Part shown: positions 7,471 through 13,859 of the stretch, in pieces
How positions within the stretch are numbered: the first letter of the stretch is position 1
Layout: each line of letters begins with the position of its first letter
NCBI GenBank assembly: GCA_900545655.1
Contig: UQZY01000024.1
Span: 1-25,968 of the forward strand
Direction of reading: 5' to 3'
DNA from: an uncultured Oscillospiraceae bacterium
GTDB lineage: Bacteria > Bacillota > Clostridia > Oscillospirales > Acutalibacteraceae
Length of the DNA: 25,968 nucleotides
Translations under genes and position numbers: made by a program
Notes under the pieces: model-generated
Database searches by the model: none
What the model saw: only the letters and a program-made list of their open reading frames with translations
Told to the model about the DNA's origin: nothing

Positions 7471-7499
7471 ATAATACACAATATATTGTGTTTCGTCAA
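7471..7499 (-). promoter_or_regulatory. Sigma-A promoter of nrdD-nrdG
   Basis: Minus strand: -35 TTGACG (7494-7499), 17-bp spacer, -10 TATTAT (7471-7476). One NrdR box fills almost the whole spacer and a second lies just upstream of the -35, so bound NrdR would block polymerase. Confidence 0.8.
7476..7491. promoter_or_regulatory. NrdR box 1 (perfect palindrome)
   Basis: ACACAATATATTGTGT is a perfect 16-bp palindrome and fits the NrdR consensus acaCwAtATaTwGtgt at every position. It occupies the spacer of the nrdD promoter and touches the -10. NrdR is the zinc-ribbon/ATP-cone repressor of ribonucleotide reductase genes; its gene is not in this window. Confidence 0.9.
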
Positions 7500-7506
7500 T
7501 ATTAAA

Positions 7507-7522
7507 ACCCAATATTTCGGGT
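7507..7522. promoter_or_regulatory. NrdR box 2
   Basis: ACCCAATATTTCGGGT is an imperfect 16-bp palindrome. Its centre is exactly 31 bp from that of box 1, with 15 bp between the boxes, the same-face spacing known for NrdR box pairs. It lies upstream of the -35. Confidence 0.8.
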
Positions 7523-7668
7523 TAGTCTTAACCAAATAAAAGGGATAATTTTTGTATACTTTTTTGCTTGACTTTTTTGACAAGCGGTACTTATGTACAA
7601 TTAATCTTAGATTTTTTCCTTGTTTTTAAGACCGCAAACCACCTGTTTTTGACATTTCATACTCCCTG

Positions 7669-7698
7669 TTGACCCGCCCCGAAAGTACGACTTATAAT
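7669..7698 (+). promoter_or_regulatory. Sigma-A promoter of the XRE-ImmA operon
   Basis: -35 TTGACC (7669-7674), 18-bp spacer, -10 TATAAT (7693-7698). About 25 bp separate it from the start codon. Upstream, GTAC-TTAT-GTAC at about 7588-7599 is a small palindrome that could be an operator. The rest of 7523-7668 is T-rich with nothing else recognised. Confidence 0.7.
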
Positions 7699-7722
7699 TT
7701 TATGTAAGGAGTGTGATTCGCT

Positions 7723-8136
7723 ATGCCTTTTTCAGAAAATCTCAGGTTTCTGCGTGAGAGCAAAGGCCTCACTCAAAGAGAGGTTGCGGAGGCTGTTGAC
7801 ATAAACCTGCGCACGCTTCAGAATTATGAGCTCGGAAAATGCTTTCCGAGAAAAGAGGCGGTTGCCGCAAAGCTCGCCGGCTTTTACAATGTCCCCTTAA
7901 GTCATCTGCTCAGCCCCGGAGACTATTATGTTCTCGACGCCGCAAAGCACGGAGGAACAAAAGCGGAGCGTGAGCTCAGTAAAATACTAAACGAGCTCTC
8001 CGCTCTCTTTGCCGGCGGCAGACTGACGCCGGAGGATGAAGAACTCGTTATGAAAACACTTGTTGAGATTTATTGGGACTCAAAGGAAAGGGCAAAAGAG
8101 ATATACGGACACGGAGAGCATAACAGCCATGAGTGA
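7723..8136 (+). CDS. XRE-family helix-turn-helix regulator
   Basis: A 137-aa DNA-binding protein. Residues about 5-60 form a Cro/CI-type helix-turn-helix (NLRFLRESKGLTQREVAEAV and RTLQNYELGKCFPRKE). The rest is a charged helical tail with no membrane segment. AAGGAG lies 11 bases before ATG. The last 8 bases overlap the start of the ImmA/IrrE protease gene, so the two are translationally coupled. The pair resembles ImmR-ImmA of ICEBs1, where the protease cleaves the repressor (known there, inferred here). No integrase or other conjugative or phage gene is next to it, so it may be a domesticated stress switch or a toxin-antitoxin-like pair. Confidence 0.88.
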   Translation: MPFSENLRFLRESKGLTQREVAEAVDINLRTLQNYELGKCFPRKEAVAAKLAGFYNVPLSHLLSPGDYYVLDAAKHGGTKAERELSKILNELSALFAGGRLTPEDEELVMKTLVEIYWDSKERAKEIYGHGEHNSHE

Positions 8137-8590
8137 TTTACTTTCCATAAAACGACGCGCGGAAAAGATCAGAGAAGCATACGGTACGGAAAATCCTTTC
8201 ATCATAGCCGAGGGACTCGGAATCGTTGTACTTTTCAGAAACCTCGGTTCACTGAAGGGCTTTTACACCATAGAAAAGCGCATACCGTATATCGTTATAA
8301 ACTCATCCCTCGACGAGTACACGGCAAAGGTCGTGTGCGCTCACGAGCTCGGCCATGACAGACTTCATAAAAGACTTGCGAGAAACGGCATGCTCAATGA
8401 GTATGAGCTTTACCTTGTAAACACAAAAACGGAGCTTGAGGCGAACACCTTTGCCGCTCACCTGCTTATTTCGGACAAGGACCTCTCACGAGCCAGAAAA
8501 GAAATGAACGGCAGCCTCGTGATTGGCGAAGCTGCCGTTATTCTCGGGACTACTCCTGAGATTCTAGAGATAAAACTAGGCCCGGTTTAG
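8129..8590 (+). CDS. ImmA/IrrE-family metallopeptidase
   Basis: A 153-aa zinc protease of the ImmA/IrrE family (COG2856). The zinc motif HELGH is at residues 72-76 and the third-ligand region ELEANTFAAHLL at about 102-113, with Glu104 the likely ligand. I use the ATG at 8129, within ATGAGTGA, overlapping the stop of the XRE gene; GGAG lies upstream in that gene. The frame extends back to 8060 but only inside the upstream gene. The predicted job is to cleave the partner regulator upon a signal. The 3' end overlaps the convergent unknown gene by 41 bp. Confidence 0.88.
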   Translation: MSDLLSIKRRAEKIREAYGTENPFIIAEGLGIVVLFRNLGSLKGFYTIEKRIPYIVINSSLDEYTAKVVCAHELGHDRLHKRLARNGMLNEYELYLVNTKTELEANTFAAHLLISDKDLSRARKEMNGSLVIGEAAVILGTTPEILEIKLGPV

Positions 8591-8864
8591 TTGTTTCCTG
8601 CACCAGAGCCGAAATAACCTCGGCATTCATGATAGCGGCGTATTCAAAGATTCTGTCCCTTGAGTCACCGGTGAATGCCGCAAGCTTTTCCGCCTCATCC
8701 AAGTAGATGTAAACATTGTAAAATACGTTGCCCTTATAGCCGATAAGATGCGGTGCTACGGGTGTAGCCGGCACGGGCAGAGAATAAACCTCAAAGCCCT
8801 GACGCCTTAACGTATTCGCAACAAGACGGTATGCTTTTTCAATTTTTGGAGTTTTAATACTCAT
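8550..8864 (-). CDS. Hypothetical 104-aa protein convergent with ImmA gene
   Basis: I do not recognise a family. The protein is soluble and mixed alpha/beta. It begins with a helix (IEKAYRLVANTLRRQGFEVY), then short hydrophobic strands (HLIGYKGNVFYNVYIYLDE) and a helical end (RDRIFEYAAIMNAEVISALV). The 'LRRQGFEV' opening recalls the first helix and strand of small PD-(D/E)XK nuclease folds, but the acidic and Lys active-site residues are not evident, so this is only a resemblance. ATG at 8864 has AAGGAAGG 6 bases upstream; a TTG at 8870 lies inside that site. Its own promoter is at 8965-8993. Its 3' end runs 41 bp into the protease gene. Confidence 0.65.
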   Translation of the reverse strand: MSIKTPKIEKAYRLVANTLRRQGFEVYSLPVPATPVAPHLIGYKGNVFYNVYIYLDEAEKLAAFTGDSRDRIFEYAAIMNAEVISALVQETTKPGLVLSLESQE

Positions 8865-8964
8865 TTCCAACCTTCCTTCCGAAAGGCCACTGACACTTTT
8901 TTCGGATGTTCCCTGACACCCGGCCCCCGAAAAAGACGAAACCGAAATTCGTCCCCTTGGTACT

Positions 8965-8993
8965 ATTCTAATTCTTTATGTCCGTAAGGTCAA
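8965..8993 (-). promoter_or_regulatory. Sigma-A promoter of the hypothetical 104-aa gene
   Basis: Minus strand: -35 TTGACC (8988-8993), 17-bp spacer, -10 TAGAAT (8965-8970). The leader of about 95 bases includes a short hairpin GACGAA..TTCGTC followed by TTTTT (about 8926-8955) and a repeated GTGTCAG word. Confidence 0.55.
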
Positions 8994-9072
8994 TCGAACA
9001 AACAGTATTTTTCCGAAAAAAACGATATTTTTTCCGATTTTCTTTATCTGTTGCCGCTATAACCGTAAAATA

Positions 9073-9101
9073 TTGAAAAATTATACCGCCTATAGTATAA
9101 T
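9073..9101 (+). promoter_or_regulatory. Sigma-A promoter of the DtxR-type regulator
   Basis: -35 TTGAAA (9073-9078), 17-bp spacer, -10 TATAAT (9096-9101), 43 bp before the start codon. Confidence 0.75.
9080..9101. promoter_or_regulatory. Candidate autoregulatory operator
   Basis: ATTATAC and GTATAAT form a perfect 7-bp inverted repeat separated by 8 bp. It covers the spacer and -10 of the promoter of the DtxR-type regulator. Its position suits steric repression by that regulator, but it does not match the corynebacterial DtxR box as I know it. Part of the symmetry is forced by the -10 itself. Confidence 0.45.
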
Positions 9102-9144
9102 TTTTCTCGTAAATTCTGTTACATTGAAAAGAGAGGTGGCTTTT

Positions 9145-9513
9145 ATGAAGCTCCAGGAGTCAGGTGAGATGTACCTTGAAACCGTACTCATTTTATCAAA
9201 AGAGAAAAACACCGTAAGGTCTGTAGATGTCAGCGAGTACATGGGATACTCAAAGCCCAGCGTCAGCAGAGCCATAGGACTTCTCAAAACAGCGGGGTAT
9301 ATCTCGGTTGCGGATGACGGCGCGCTCTCTCTTACCGAAAGCGGCAGAAGTATTGCCGAAAAGATTTACGAAAGACACAACGTCCTCACAAAAGTCCTCT
9401 CGGAACTCGGCGTTCCCGAGGAAACCGCAGCAAGGGATGCGTGTAAAATGGAGCACGTGATAAGCGACGAAACCTTTGAAGCGATAAAAAAGCACTTAAA
9501 GAAACGCAAATAA
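9145..9513 (+). CDS. Iron-type DtxR/MntR-family metalloregulator, short form
   Basis: A 122-aa winged-helix regulator. The N-terminal DNA-binding domain (about 1-65) contains VSEYMGYSKPSVSRAIGLLK, followed by the helical dimer/metal domain. The primary-site ligands follow the DtxR/IdeR pattern: Met9 (SGEMYLET), then Cys100, Glu103 and His104 (ACKMEHVISDE). His78 corresponds to DtxR His79. MntR has Asp where Met9 is, so Fe(II) rather than Mn(II) is the likelier signal (inference). The C-terminal SH3-like domain is absent, as in MntR-sized members. GAGAGGTGG precedes ATG at 9145; earlier in-frame codons overlap the promoter. It is a single gene, with no transporter next to it. Confidence 0.88.
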   Translation: MKLQESGEMYLETVLILSKEKNTVRSVDVSEYMGYSKPSVSRAIGLLKTAGYISVADDGALSLTESGRSIAEKIYERHNVLTKVLSELGVPEETAARDACKMEHVISDETFEAIKKHLKKRK

Positions 9514-9532
9514 AATCATAAACAGCAAACAT

Positions 9533-9573
9533 AAAAAGAGGCTTCTCAAAAATGAGAGGCCTCTTTGCTTTTC
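9533..9573. terminator. Shared bidirectional terminator (dtxR-type gene and galE)
   Basis: AAAGAGGC-T-TCTC pairs with GAGA-G-GCCTCTTT around a short A/T loop. The minus strand continues into TTTTTATGTTT and the plus strand into TTTGCTTTTC. It lies between the convergent stops at 9513 and 9620. Confidence 0.8.
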
Positions 9574-9619
9574 TTCATGTTGCTTTTTGTTGTCTTTGAC
9601 TTTCAAGCGCACAGTTTTT

Positions 9620-10639
9620 TTATTTCTTTGAATAACCGTTCGGATTTCGGCTCTGCCATCTGTATGAGTCAGCGCACATATCACCTATGTTTTTCTCGGC
9701 AACCCACGAAAGCTCTCTTTTGGCCTTCTCTGCGTTGCAGTAGCATGTGGCGATATCTCCGGCACGTCTCGGCTTTATAACATACGGTAAGGTTTTTCCG
9801 CAAGCCTTTTCATACGCATGAAGTACGTCGAGCACACTGTAGCCCACACCCGTTCCGAGATTGTATATGCTTACACCTGTTCCCGGAGCTAGCTTTGAAA
9901 GTGCTTTCACATGACCCCTTGCAAGGTCAACAACGTGTATATAATCACGGACACCCGTTCCGTCAGGCGTGTCATAATCGTCTCCGAAAACGCCGAGAGC
10001 CTCTCGCTTACCCACAGCTACCTGTGCGATATAAGGCACCAGGTTATTGGGAATACCCTTCGGGTCCTCTCCTATGAGTCCGCTCTCGTGCGCACCTATC
10101 GGATTGAAGTAACGGAGAAGCACGACATTCCACTCCTCGTCCGAGGTATGGATATCCGTAAGAATCTGTTCAAGCATGGATTTTGTCCAGCCGTAGGGGT
10201 TTGTCGGAGAGCCCTTCGGACACTCCTCGGTTATGGGGATAAACGCCGGATCTCCGTAAACGGTTGCCGAGGAACTGAAAATGATATTTTTCACCCCATG
10301 TGAACGCATTTCGTCACAGAGAACAAGTGTACCTCCGATATTGTTTTCATAATACTCAAGAGGTTTTTCAACCGACTCGCCCACAGCCTTAAGGCCTGCA
10401 AAATGTATAACCGCATCAATTCTATGCTCGGAAAAAATCCTTTTGAGCATGTCATGATCCCTTATGTCACCCTCATAAAAGGTAAGTTTTTTCCCTGTTA
10501 TCTTTTCAACCCTGTGAAGTGCCTCCTCGCTGGAATTGGAGAGATTATCAATCACAACAACCTCGTAGCCCTCATTTAAAAGCTCAACGCACGTGTGACT
10601 GCCGATATATCCCGCGCCGCCGGTGCAAAGTATCTTCAT
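9620..10639 (-). CDS. galE: UDP-glucose 4-epimerase
   Basis: Interconverts UDP-glucose and UDP-galactose with tightly bound NAD. The 339-aa length is standard. The Rossmann motif GGAGYIGSH is at residues 7-15. The catalytic Ser124 (SSSATVYG), Tyr149 and Lys153 (YGWTK) fall at the same numbers as in E. coli GalE. The ATG at 10639 overlaps the wzt stop by 4 bases (ATGA), so it is translated in the wzm-wzt-galE operon. In this setting its probable task is to supply UDP-galactose for the exported polysaccharide and, through the nearby glf product, UDP-galactofuranose. No other Leloir-pathway genes are present here. Confidence 0.95.
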   Translation of the reverse strand: MKILCTGGAGYIGSHTCVELLNEGYEVVVIDNLSNSSEEALHRVEKITGKKLTFYEGDIRDHDMLKRIFSEHRIDAVIHFAGLKAVGESVEKPLEYYENNIGGTLVLCDEMRSHGVKNIIFSSSATVYGDPAFIPITEECPKGSPTNPYGWTKSMLEQILTDIHTSDEEWNVVLLRYFNPIGAHESGLIGEDPKGIPNNLVPYIAQVAVGKREALGVFGDDYDTPDGTGVRDYIHVVDLARGHVKALSKLAPGTGVSIYNLGTGVGYSVLDVLHAYEKACGKTLPYVIKPRRAGDIATCYCNAEKAKRELSWVAEKNIGDMCADSYRWQSRNPNGYSKK

Positions 10640-11610
10640 ATGCTTTCCTCCTCGTTTACCATCAAATCTGTTATTTCCGGGTTAAGAAGCTCGGGTCTGC
10701 TCTTCCTTATGATACCGAGCGCCGCCTCGATTGCGGCAGACGAAGTTCCCGATTCAAGCACAGCCTGGAGCTTCTGCGCCTCGGTACGTGCCTTTTCCTC
10801 TTTTTCCCGCTGTACTCTCTTAAGGTGCCCTTTTACAAGCTCGTCCATCTCTTCATCAGAGCCGGGAAGCTTTTTAGTAGCAAGGAATTCTTCGTATGCG
10901 TCACAGTAGTATTTTACATCGTCCGAAAAAACTATCTGCTTTCCGTGGTCAATCCAGAGAATCTTGTTGCACATCTCTCTGACCTGAGAGATAGAGTGAG
11001 ATACAAGTATTCCAGTAACTCCCGCACCGAGTATCTCTTTCATTTTGTTACCGCTCTTTTTCCTGAAAGCGCCGTCACCGACGGAGAGAACCTCATCAAG
11101 AATGATGATATCCGGCCGTACAAGACAGGCGATAGAAAAGGCAAGACGGCTTTTCATACCGCTTGAAAGCTGCTTGAACGGTCTGTCCTGAAACTCGGTG
11201 AGCTCCGCAAAGCTTATTATTTCATCATACTTTTCGTCCATAAACTGACGGGTATAGCCGAGCATCGCGCCGCGAAGATACGTGTTTTCCCTAACCGTCA
11301 GTTCCTTGTCAAATCCGCTTGTAAGCTCAAGCAATGCGGCTATACTGCCGTGAATCTCCATGTGTCCCTCTGTCGGAATCATTATCCCGGAAACAGCCTT
11401 CAAAAGAGTGGACTTACCCGCACCGTTTGTACCTATGATGCCGAGCATATCTCCCTTTTCAAGAGAAAACGAGATATTTCTGTCCGCCCAGAACTCTTTG
11501 ACATGATAATTTCCGCTGAGCTTACGGACCACATATTCCTTGAGTCCGATATCTTTAAAGTCGCCGGTCATATACCTTATGGATACGCCGTCAGCCTTGA
11601 TAATTGCCAT
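10636..11610 (-). CDS. wzt: Polysaccharide ABC exporter, ATP-binding subunit
   Basis: The nucleotide-binding half of a Wzm/Wzt (TagGH-like) exporter for lipid-linked glycan. At 324 aa it has Walker A GTNGAGKST (60-68), signature LSSGM (148-152), Walker B IIILDEV (168-174) and the switch His205. The family's typical HVKEFWADRNISFSLEKGD leads in. After residue 240 comes a charged, probably coiled-coil tail of about 85 aa, not the carbohydrate-binding beta-sandwich of O-antigen Wzt proteins, so substrate selection probably does not use such a domain. ATG at 11610 has AAAGGAGG upstream; the GTG at 11634 lies before that site. It follows wzm by 25 bp and overlaps galE. Confidence 0.92.
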   Translation of the reverse strand: MAIIKADGVSIRYMTGDFKDIGLKEYVVRKLSGNYHVKEFWADRNISFSLEKGDMLGIIGTNGAGKSTLLKAVSGIMIPTEGHMEIHGSIAALLELTSGFDKELTVRENTYLRGAMLGYTRQFMDEKYDEIISFAELTEFQDRPFKQLSSGMKSRLAFSIACLVRPDIIILDEVLSVGDGAFRKKSGNKMKEILGAGVTGILVSHSISQVREMCNKILWIDHGKQIVFSDDVKYYCDAYEEFLATKKLPGSDEEMDELVKGHLKRVQREKEEKARTEAQKLQAVLESGTSSAAIEAALGIIRKSRPELLNPEITDLMVNEEESI

Positions 11611-11635
11611 GTTCTGTCCTCCTTTTCCCGACACC

Positions 11636-12403
11636 TTACACGTAGTACAGGAACTTGTGGTTATAATGCTTGTACACCCACGCCCCTATCACGAGGACAA
11701 GAACGGCATAAAACGCGCAAAGTGCATGGTACTGCAGGGAAGGTATGTGCCCGAAAAGCACAATGCTTCTGAAATACTTTATGTAAGTATAGACGGGATT
11801 CAGCAAAAAATACTTTTGCATGGAGGGAGCCATCTTGTTTACGTCATAGAAAATCGCCGAGCAGTACATGAGCAGCAATGTAAATATGTCGTAAAGATAC
11901 TTCATGTCCCTGAAAAAAACATACAGCGCCGAGAGAATGAGACCGCAGCCCACGTTAAAAACAACCAGACAGCAAATCGGATAAAGAAGCATGAGAAAAT
12001 GCCATCCGAACTGAATATGGTCAAGTATTGCAAACAGGAAAAAGACCAAAAGAGTGAGTCCGAAGTTTATCAGCGACGAGATATTCTTTGACAGCAGGAA
12101 CATATACTTCGGGACATTTACCTTAGTGAAAATTCCCGCGTTTGAAACAAGCGCATTCATTCCTCCGTTTGTGGAGTCCTTAAAATATGCAAACAAAAGG
12201 TTTCCGCAGAAAAGATAGATGGTGTAGTGAGCCATCCCCTTTCCGAAGAACTGACCGAAAACAACACTCATAACAAGAAGCTGCATGAGCGGAGAGAGAA
12301 CGCTCCACAGCATTCCGAGCACGGTCCTTTTGTACTTTTTCTTAAAATCTCTCTTAACAAGCTCCTCAAACAGGAACTTGTTCTTTTTCATTTTTTTGAC
12401 CAT
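11636..12403 (-). CDS. wzm: Polysaccharide ABC exporter, membrane subunit
   Basis: The ABC-2 type permease partner of the wzt product, 255 aa with six predicted transmembrane helices. The N-terminal amphipathic segment LFEELVKRDFKKKYKRTVLG and the following WSVLSPLMQLLVM are characteristic of Wzm/TagG/RfbA permeases. It moves undecaprenyl-linked polysaccharide to the outer face of the membrane. The start is uncertain: ATG at 12403 (used) and ATG at 12391 both have weak upstream sites, and an upstream TTG at 12433 has none. It is the first gene of wzm-wzt-galE and divergent from glf. I could not identify a strong promoter for it in 12404-12500. Confidence 0.88.
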   Translation of the reverse strand: MVKKMKKNKFLFEELVKRDFKKKYKRTVLGMLWSVLSPLMQLLVMSVVFGQFFGKGMAHYTIYLFCGNLLFAYFKDSTNGGMNALVSNAGIFTKVNVPKYMFLLSKNISSLINFGLTLLVFFLFAILDHIQFGWHFLMLLYPICCLVVFNVGCGLILSALYVFFRDMKYLYDIFTLLLMYCSAIFYDVNKMAPSMQKYFLLNPVYTYIKYFRSIVLFGHIPSLQYHALCAFYAVLVLVIGAWVYKHYNHKFLYYV

Positions 12404-12490
12404 TTGGCCCACTGCACAACACCAACTTATCAATAAACAAATCTATGAAATCTGTAGTTTAAATACGTAAATCTTCAATTCATTTTTAAT

Positions 12491-12590
12491 TCCGTATGTT
12501 AAAGCACATACTTAAGCCGAAATACCATGGTATTTTACCATATCGGGAAGAATCATTCAACTGTTTGAAAACTCCCGGGACGGCTTAATT
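12491..12590. repeat. Nested inverted repeats between wzm and glf
   Basis: Three symmetries are stacked here. GTATGT..ACATAC lies at about 12494-12511. A perfect 16-bp palindrome AAATACCATGGTATTT lies at 12520-12535. TTAAGCCG (12512-12519) has its complement CGGCTTAA at 12581-12588, enclosing the palindrome. They could be operators for the divergent wzm and glf promoters, a folded RNA, or a trace of a small inserted element. Confidence 0.5.
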
Positions 12591-12617
12591 GATTTTAAAT
12601 ACAAAAAATGATAGTAT
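12589..12617 (+). promoter_or_regulatory. Sigma-A promoter of glf
   Basis: -35 TTGATT (12589-12594), 17-bp spacer, -10 TAGTAT (12612-12617), 30 bp before the glf start. The -35 directly follows the outer inverted-repeat arm. Confidence 0.6.
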
Positions 12618-12647
12618 CTATTTAATAAAAACCGGAGGCTCATAACT

Positions 12648-13757
12648 ATGGACAAACACTATGATTATCTTGTAGTCGGCGCGGGACTTTTCGGCGCGAC
12701 CTTTGCTCATGAAGCCGTAAAACACGGCAAATCCGTCCTTGTCATGGATAAACGGGACCATGTCGGCGGAAACATCTATACAGAAAAAACAGAAGGTATC
12801 GATTTTCACAAATACGGTGCGCATATATTTCATACATCGAACAAAGAGGTCTGGGACTATGTAACAAGCCTTGTCGAATTCAACAACTTTATAAACTCAC
12901 CCGTGGCAAATTACAGAGGCGAGATATACAATATGCCGTTCAACATGAACACCTTTTCAAAGATGTTCGGCATTTCAACTCCGGATGAAGCCGTAGAGGT
13001 TCTTAACAGAGAGCGTGCCGAGATAAAGGGAGAGCCACAGAACCTTGAAGAGCAGGCAATAAGTCTCGTAGGAAGAACGGTATACACAAAGCTCATAAAG
13101 GGGTATACCGAAAAGCAATGGGGACGCGACTGTAAGGAGCTTCCCGCTTTCATCATAAAAAGACTTCCGGTAAGGCTCACCTACGACAACAATTACTTTA
13201 ACGACAGATACCAGGGAATCCCCGCAGACGGCTATACAGCGCTTATCGAGAAGCTTCTCGAGAGTGCAGAGCTCATGCTTTCGACAGAATTTTCACCTTC
13301 TGACAAGGATAAATACTTTACACTGGCCGACAAGGTGCTCTATACGGGACAGCTTGACGCCTATTTTTCCTATAAATACGGCAAGCTTGAGTACAGAAGC
13401 TTAAGATTTGAAACCGAAATCCTGGAGGAATCAAACCACCAGGGCGTGGCGGTTATGAATTATACGGACAGAGAGCCGGCATACACCAGAATAATCGAGC
13501 ACAAGCACTTTATGTGCGGAGCTCAGCTCGACAACCCGAAAACGGTAATAACAAAGGAATACCCTGCAGACTGGAAAGAGGGTATGGAGCCGTACTATAC
13601 AATCAACGACGAAAAAAATAACTCGCTCTATCAGAAGTATAAGACCCTTGCAGATGAGGAAGGACTTCTCTACGGCGGCAGACTCGCCGACTATAAGTAC
13701 TACGACATGGATGACACCGTTGAGGCTGCCCTTAAGCTTGCAAAGGAAGTTTTGTGA
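12648..13757 (+). CDS. glf: UDP-galactopyranose mutase
   Basis: A flavoenzyme that converts UDP-galactopyranose to UDP-galactofuranose, the donor for Galf-containing cell-surface glycans. The 369-aa length is typical. The FAD motif GAGLFGATFAHEA begins at residue 11, followed by the acidic end of strand 2 in VMDKRDHVGGNIYTE. GADIFHT-type sequence (GAHIFHTSNKEVW) and KGYTEKQWGRD are conserved active-site stretches. GGAGG lies 9 bases before ATG. It is divergent from wzm-wzt-galE. Together GalE and Glf would make UDP-Galf for the Wzm/Wzt-exported polymer. The glycosyltransferases that use it are not in this window. Confidence 0.95.
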   Translation: MDKHYDYLVVGAGLFGATFAHEAVKHGKSVLVMDKRDHVGGNIYTEKTEGIDFHKYGAHIFHTSNKEVWDYVTSLVEFNNFINSPVANYRGEIYNMPFNMNTFSKMFGISTPDEAVEVLNRERAEIKGEPQNLEEQAISLVGRTVYTKLIKGYTEKQWGRDCKELPAFIIKRLPVRLTYDNNYFNDRYQGIPADGYTALIEKLLESAELMLSTEFSPSDKDKYFTLADKVLYTGQLDAYFSYKYGKLEYRSLRFETEILEESNHQGVAVMNYTDREPAYTRIIEHKHFMCGAQLDNPKTVITKEYPADWKEGMEPYYTINDEKNNSLYQKYKTLADEEGLLYGGRLADYKYYDMDDTVEAALKLAKEVL

Positions 13758-13798
13758 TTCACACATTCGGTTACGGTACAACACGCCATTAAAAATAC

Positions 13799-13845
13799 AA
13801 AGAGCTCTTGACGGAACAGACTCCGTTCAAGGGCTCTTTATTTTT
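13799..13845. terminator. Bidirectional terminator between glf and the amidohydrolase gene
   Basis: AAAGAGC-CTTGACGGA pairs with TCCGTTCAAGGGCTCTTT around a short loop. The plus strand is followed by ATTTTTAA and the minus strand by GTATTTTTAA. It serves the convergent stops at 13757 and 13860. Confidence 0.85.
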
Positions 13846-13859
13846 AATCACTTTATTAA

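Noticed and set aside
7577..7605. Second plus-strand promoter TTGACA-17-ATTAAT
   Set aside because: The -10 matches only four of six bases, and a better promoter (7669-7698) lies nearer the gene.
7669..8590. XRE-ImmA pair as proof of an integrated conjugative element
   Set aside because: No integrase, relaxase or attachment repeats are visible, and housekeeping genes flank it on both sides.
10519..11166. 215-codon plus-strand frame across galE and wzt
   Set aside because: Antisense to two firm genes, no start signals, composition of a shadow frame.
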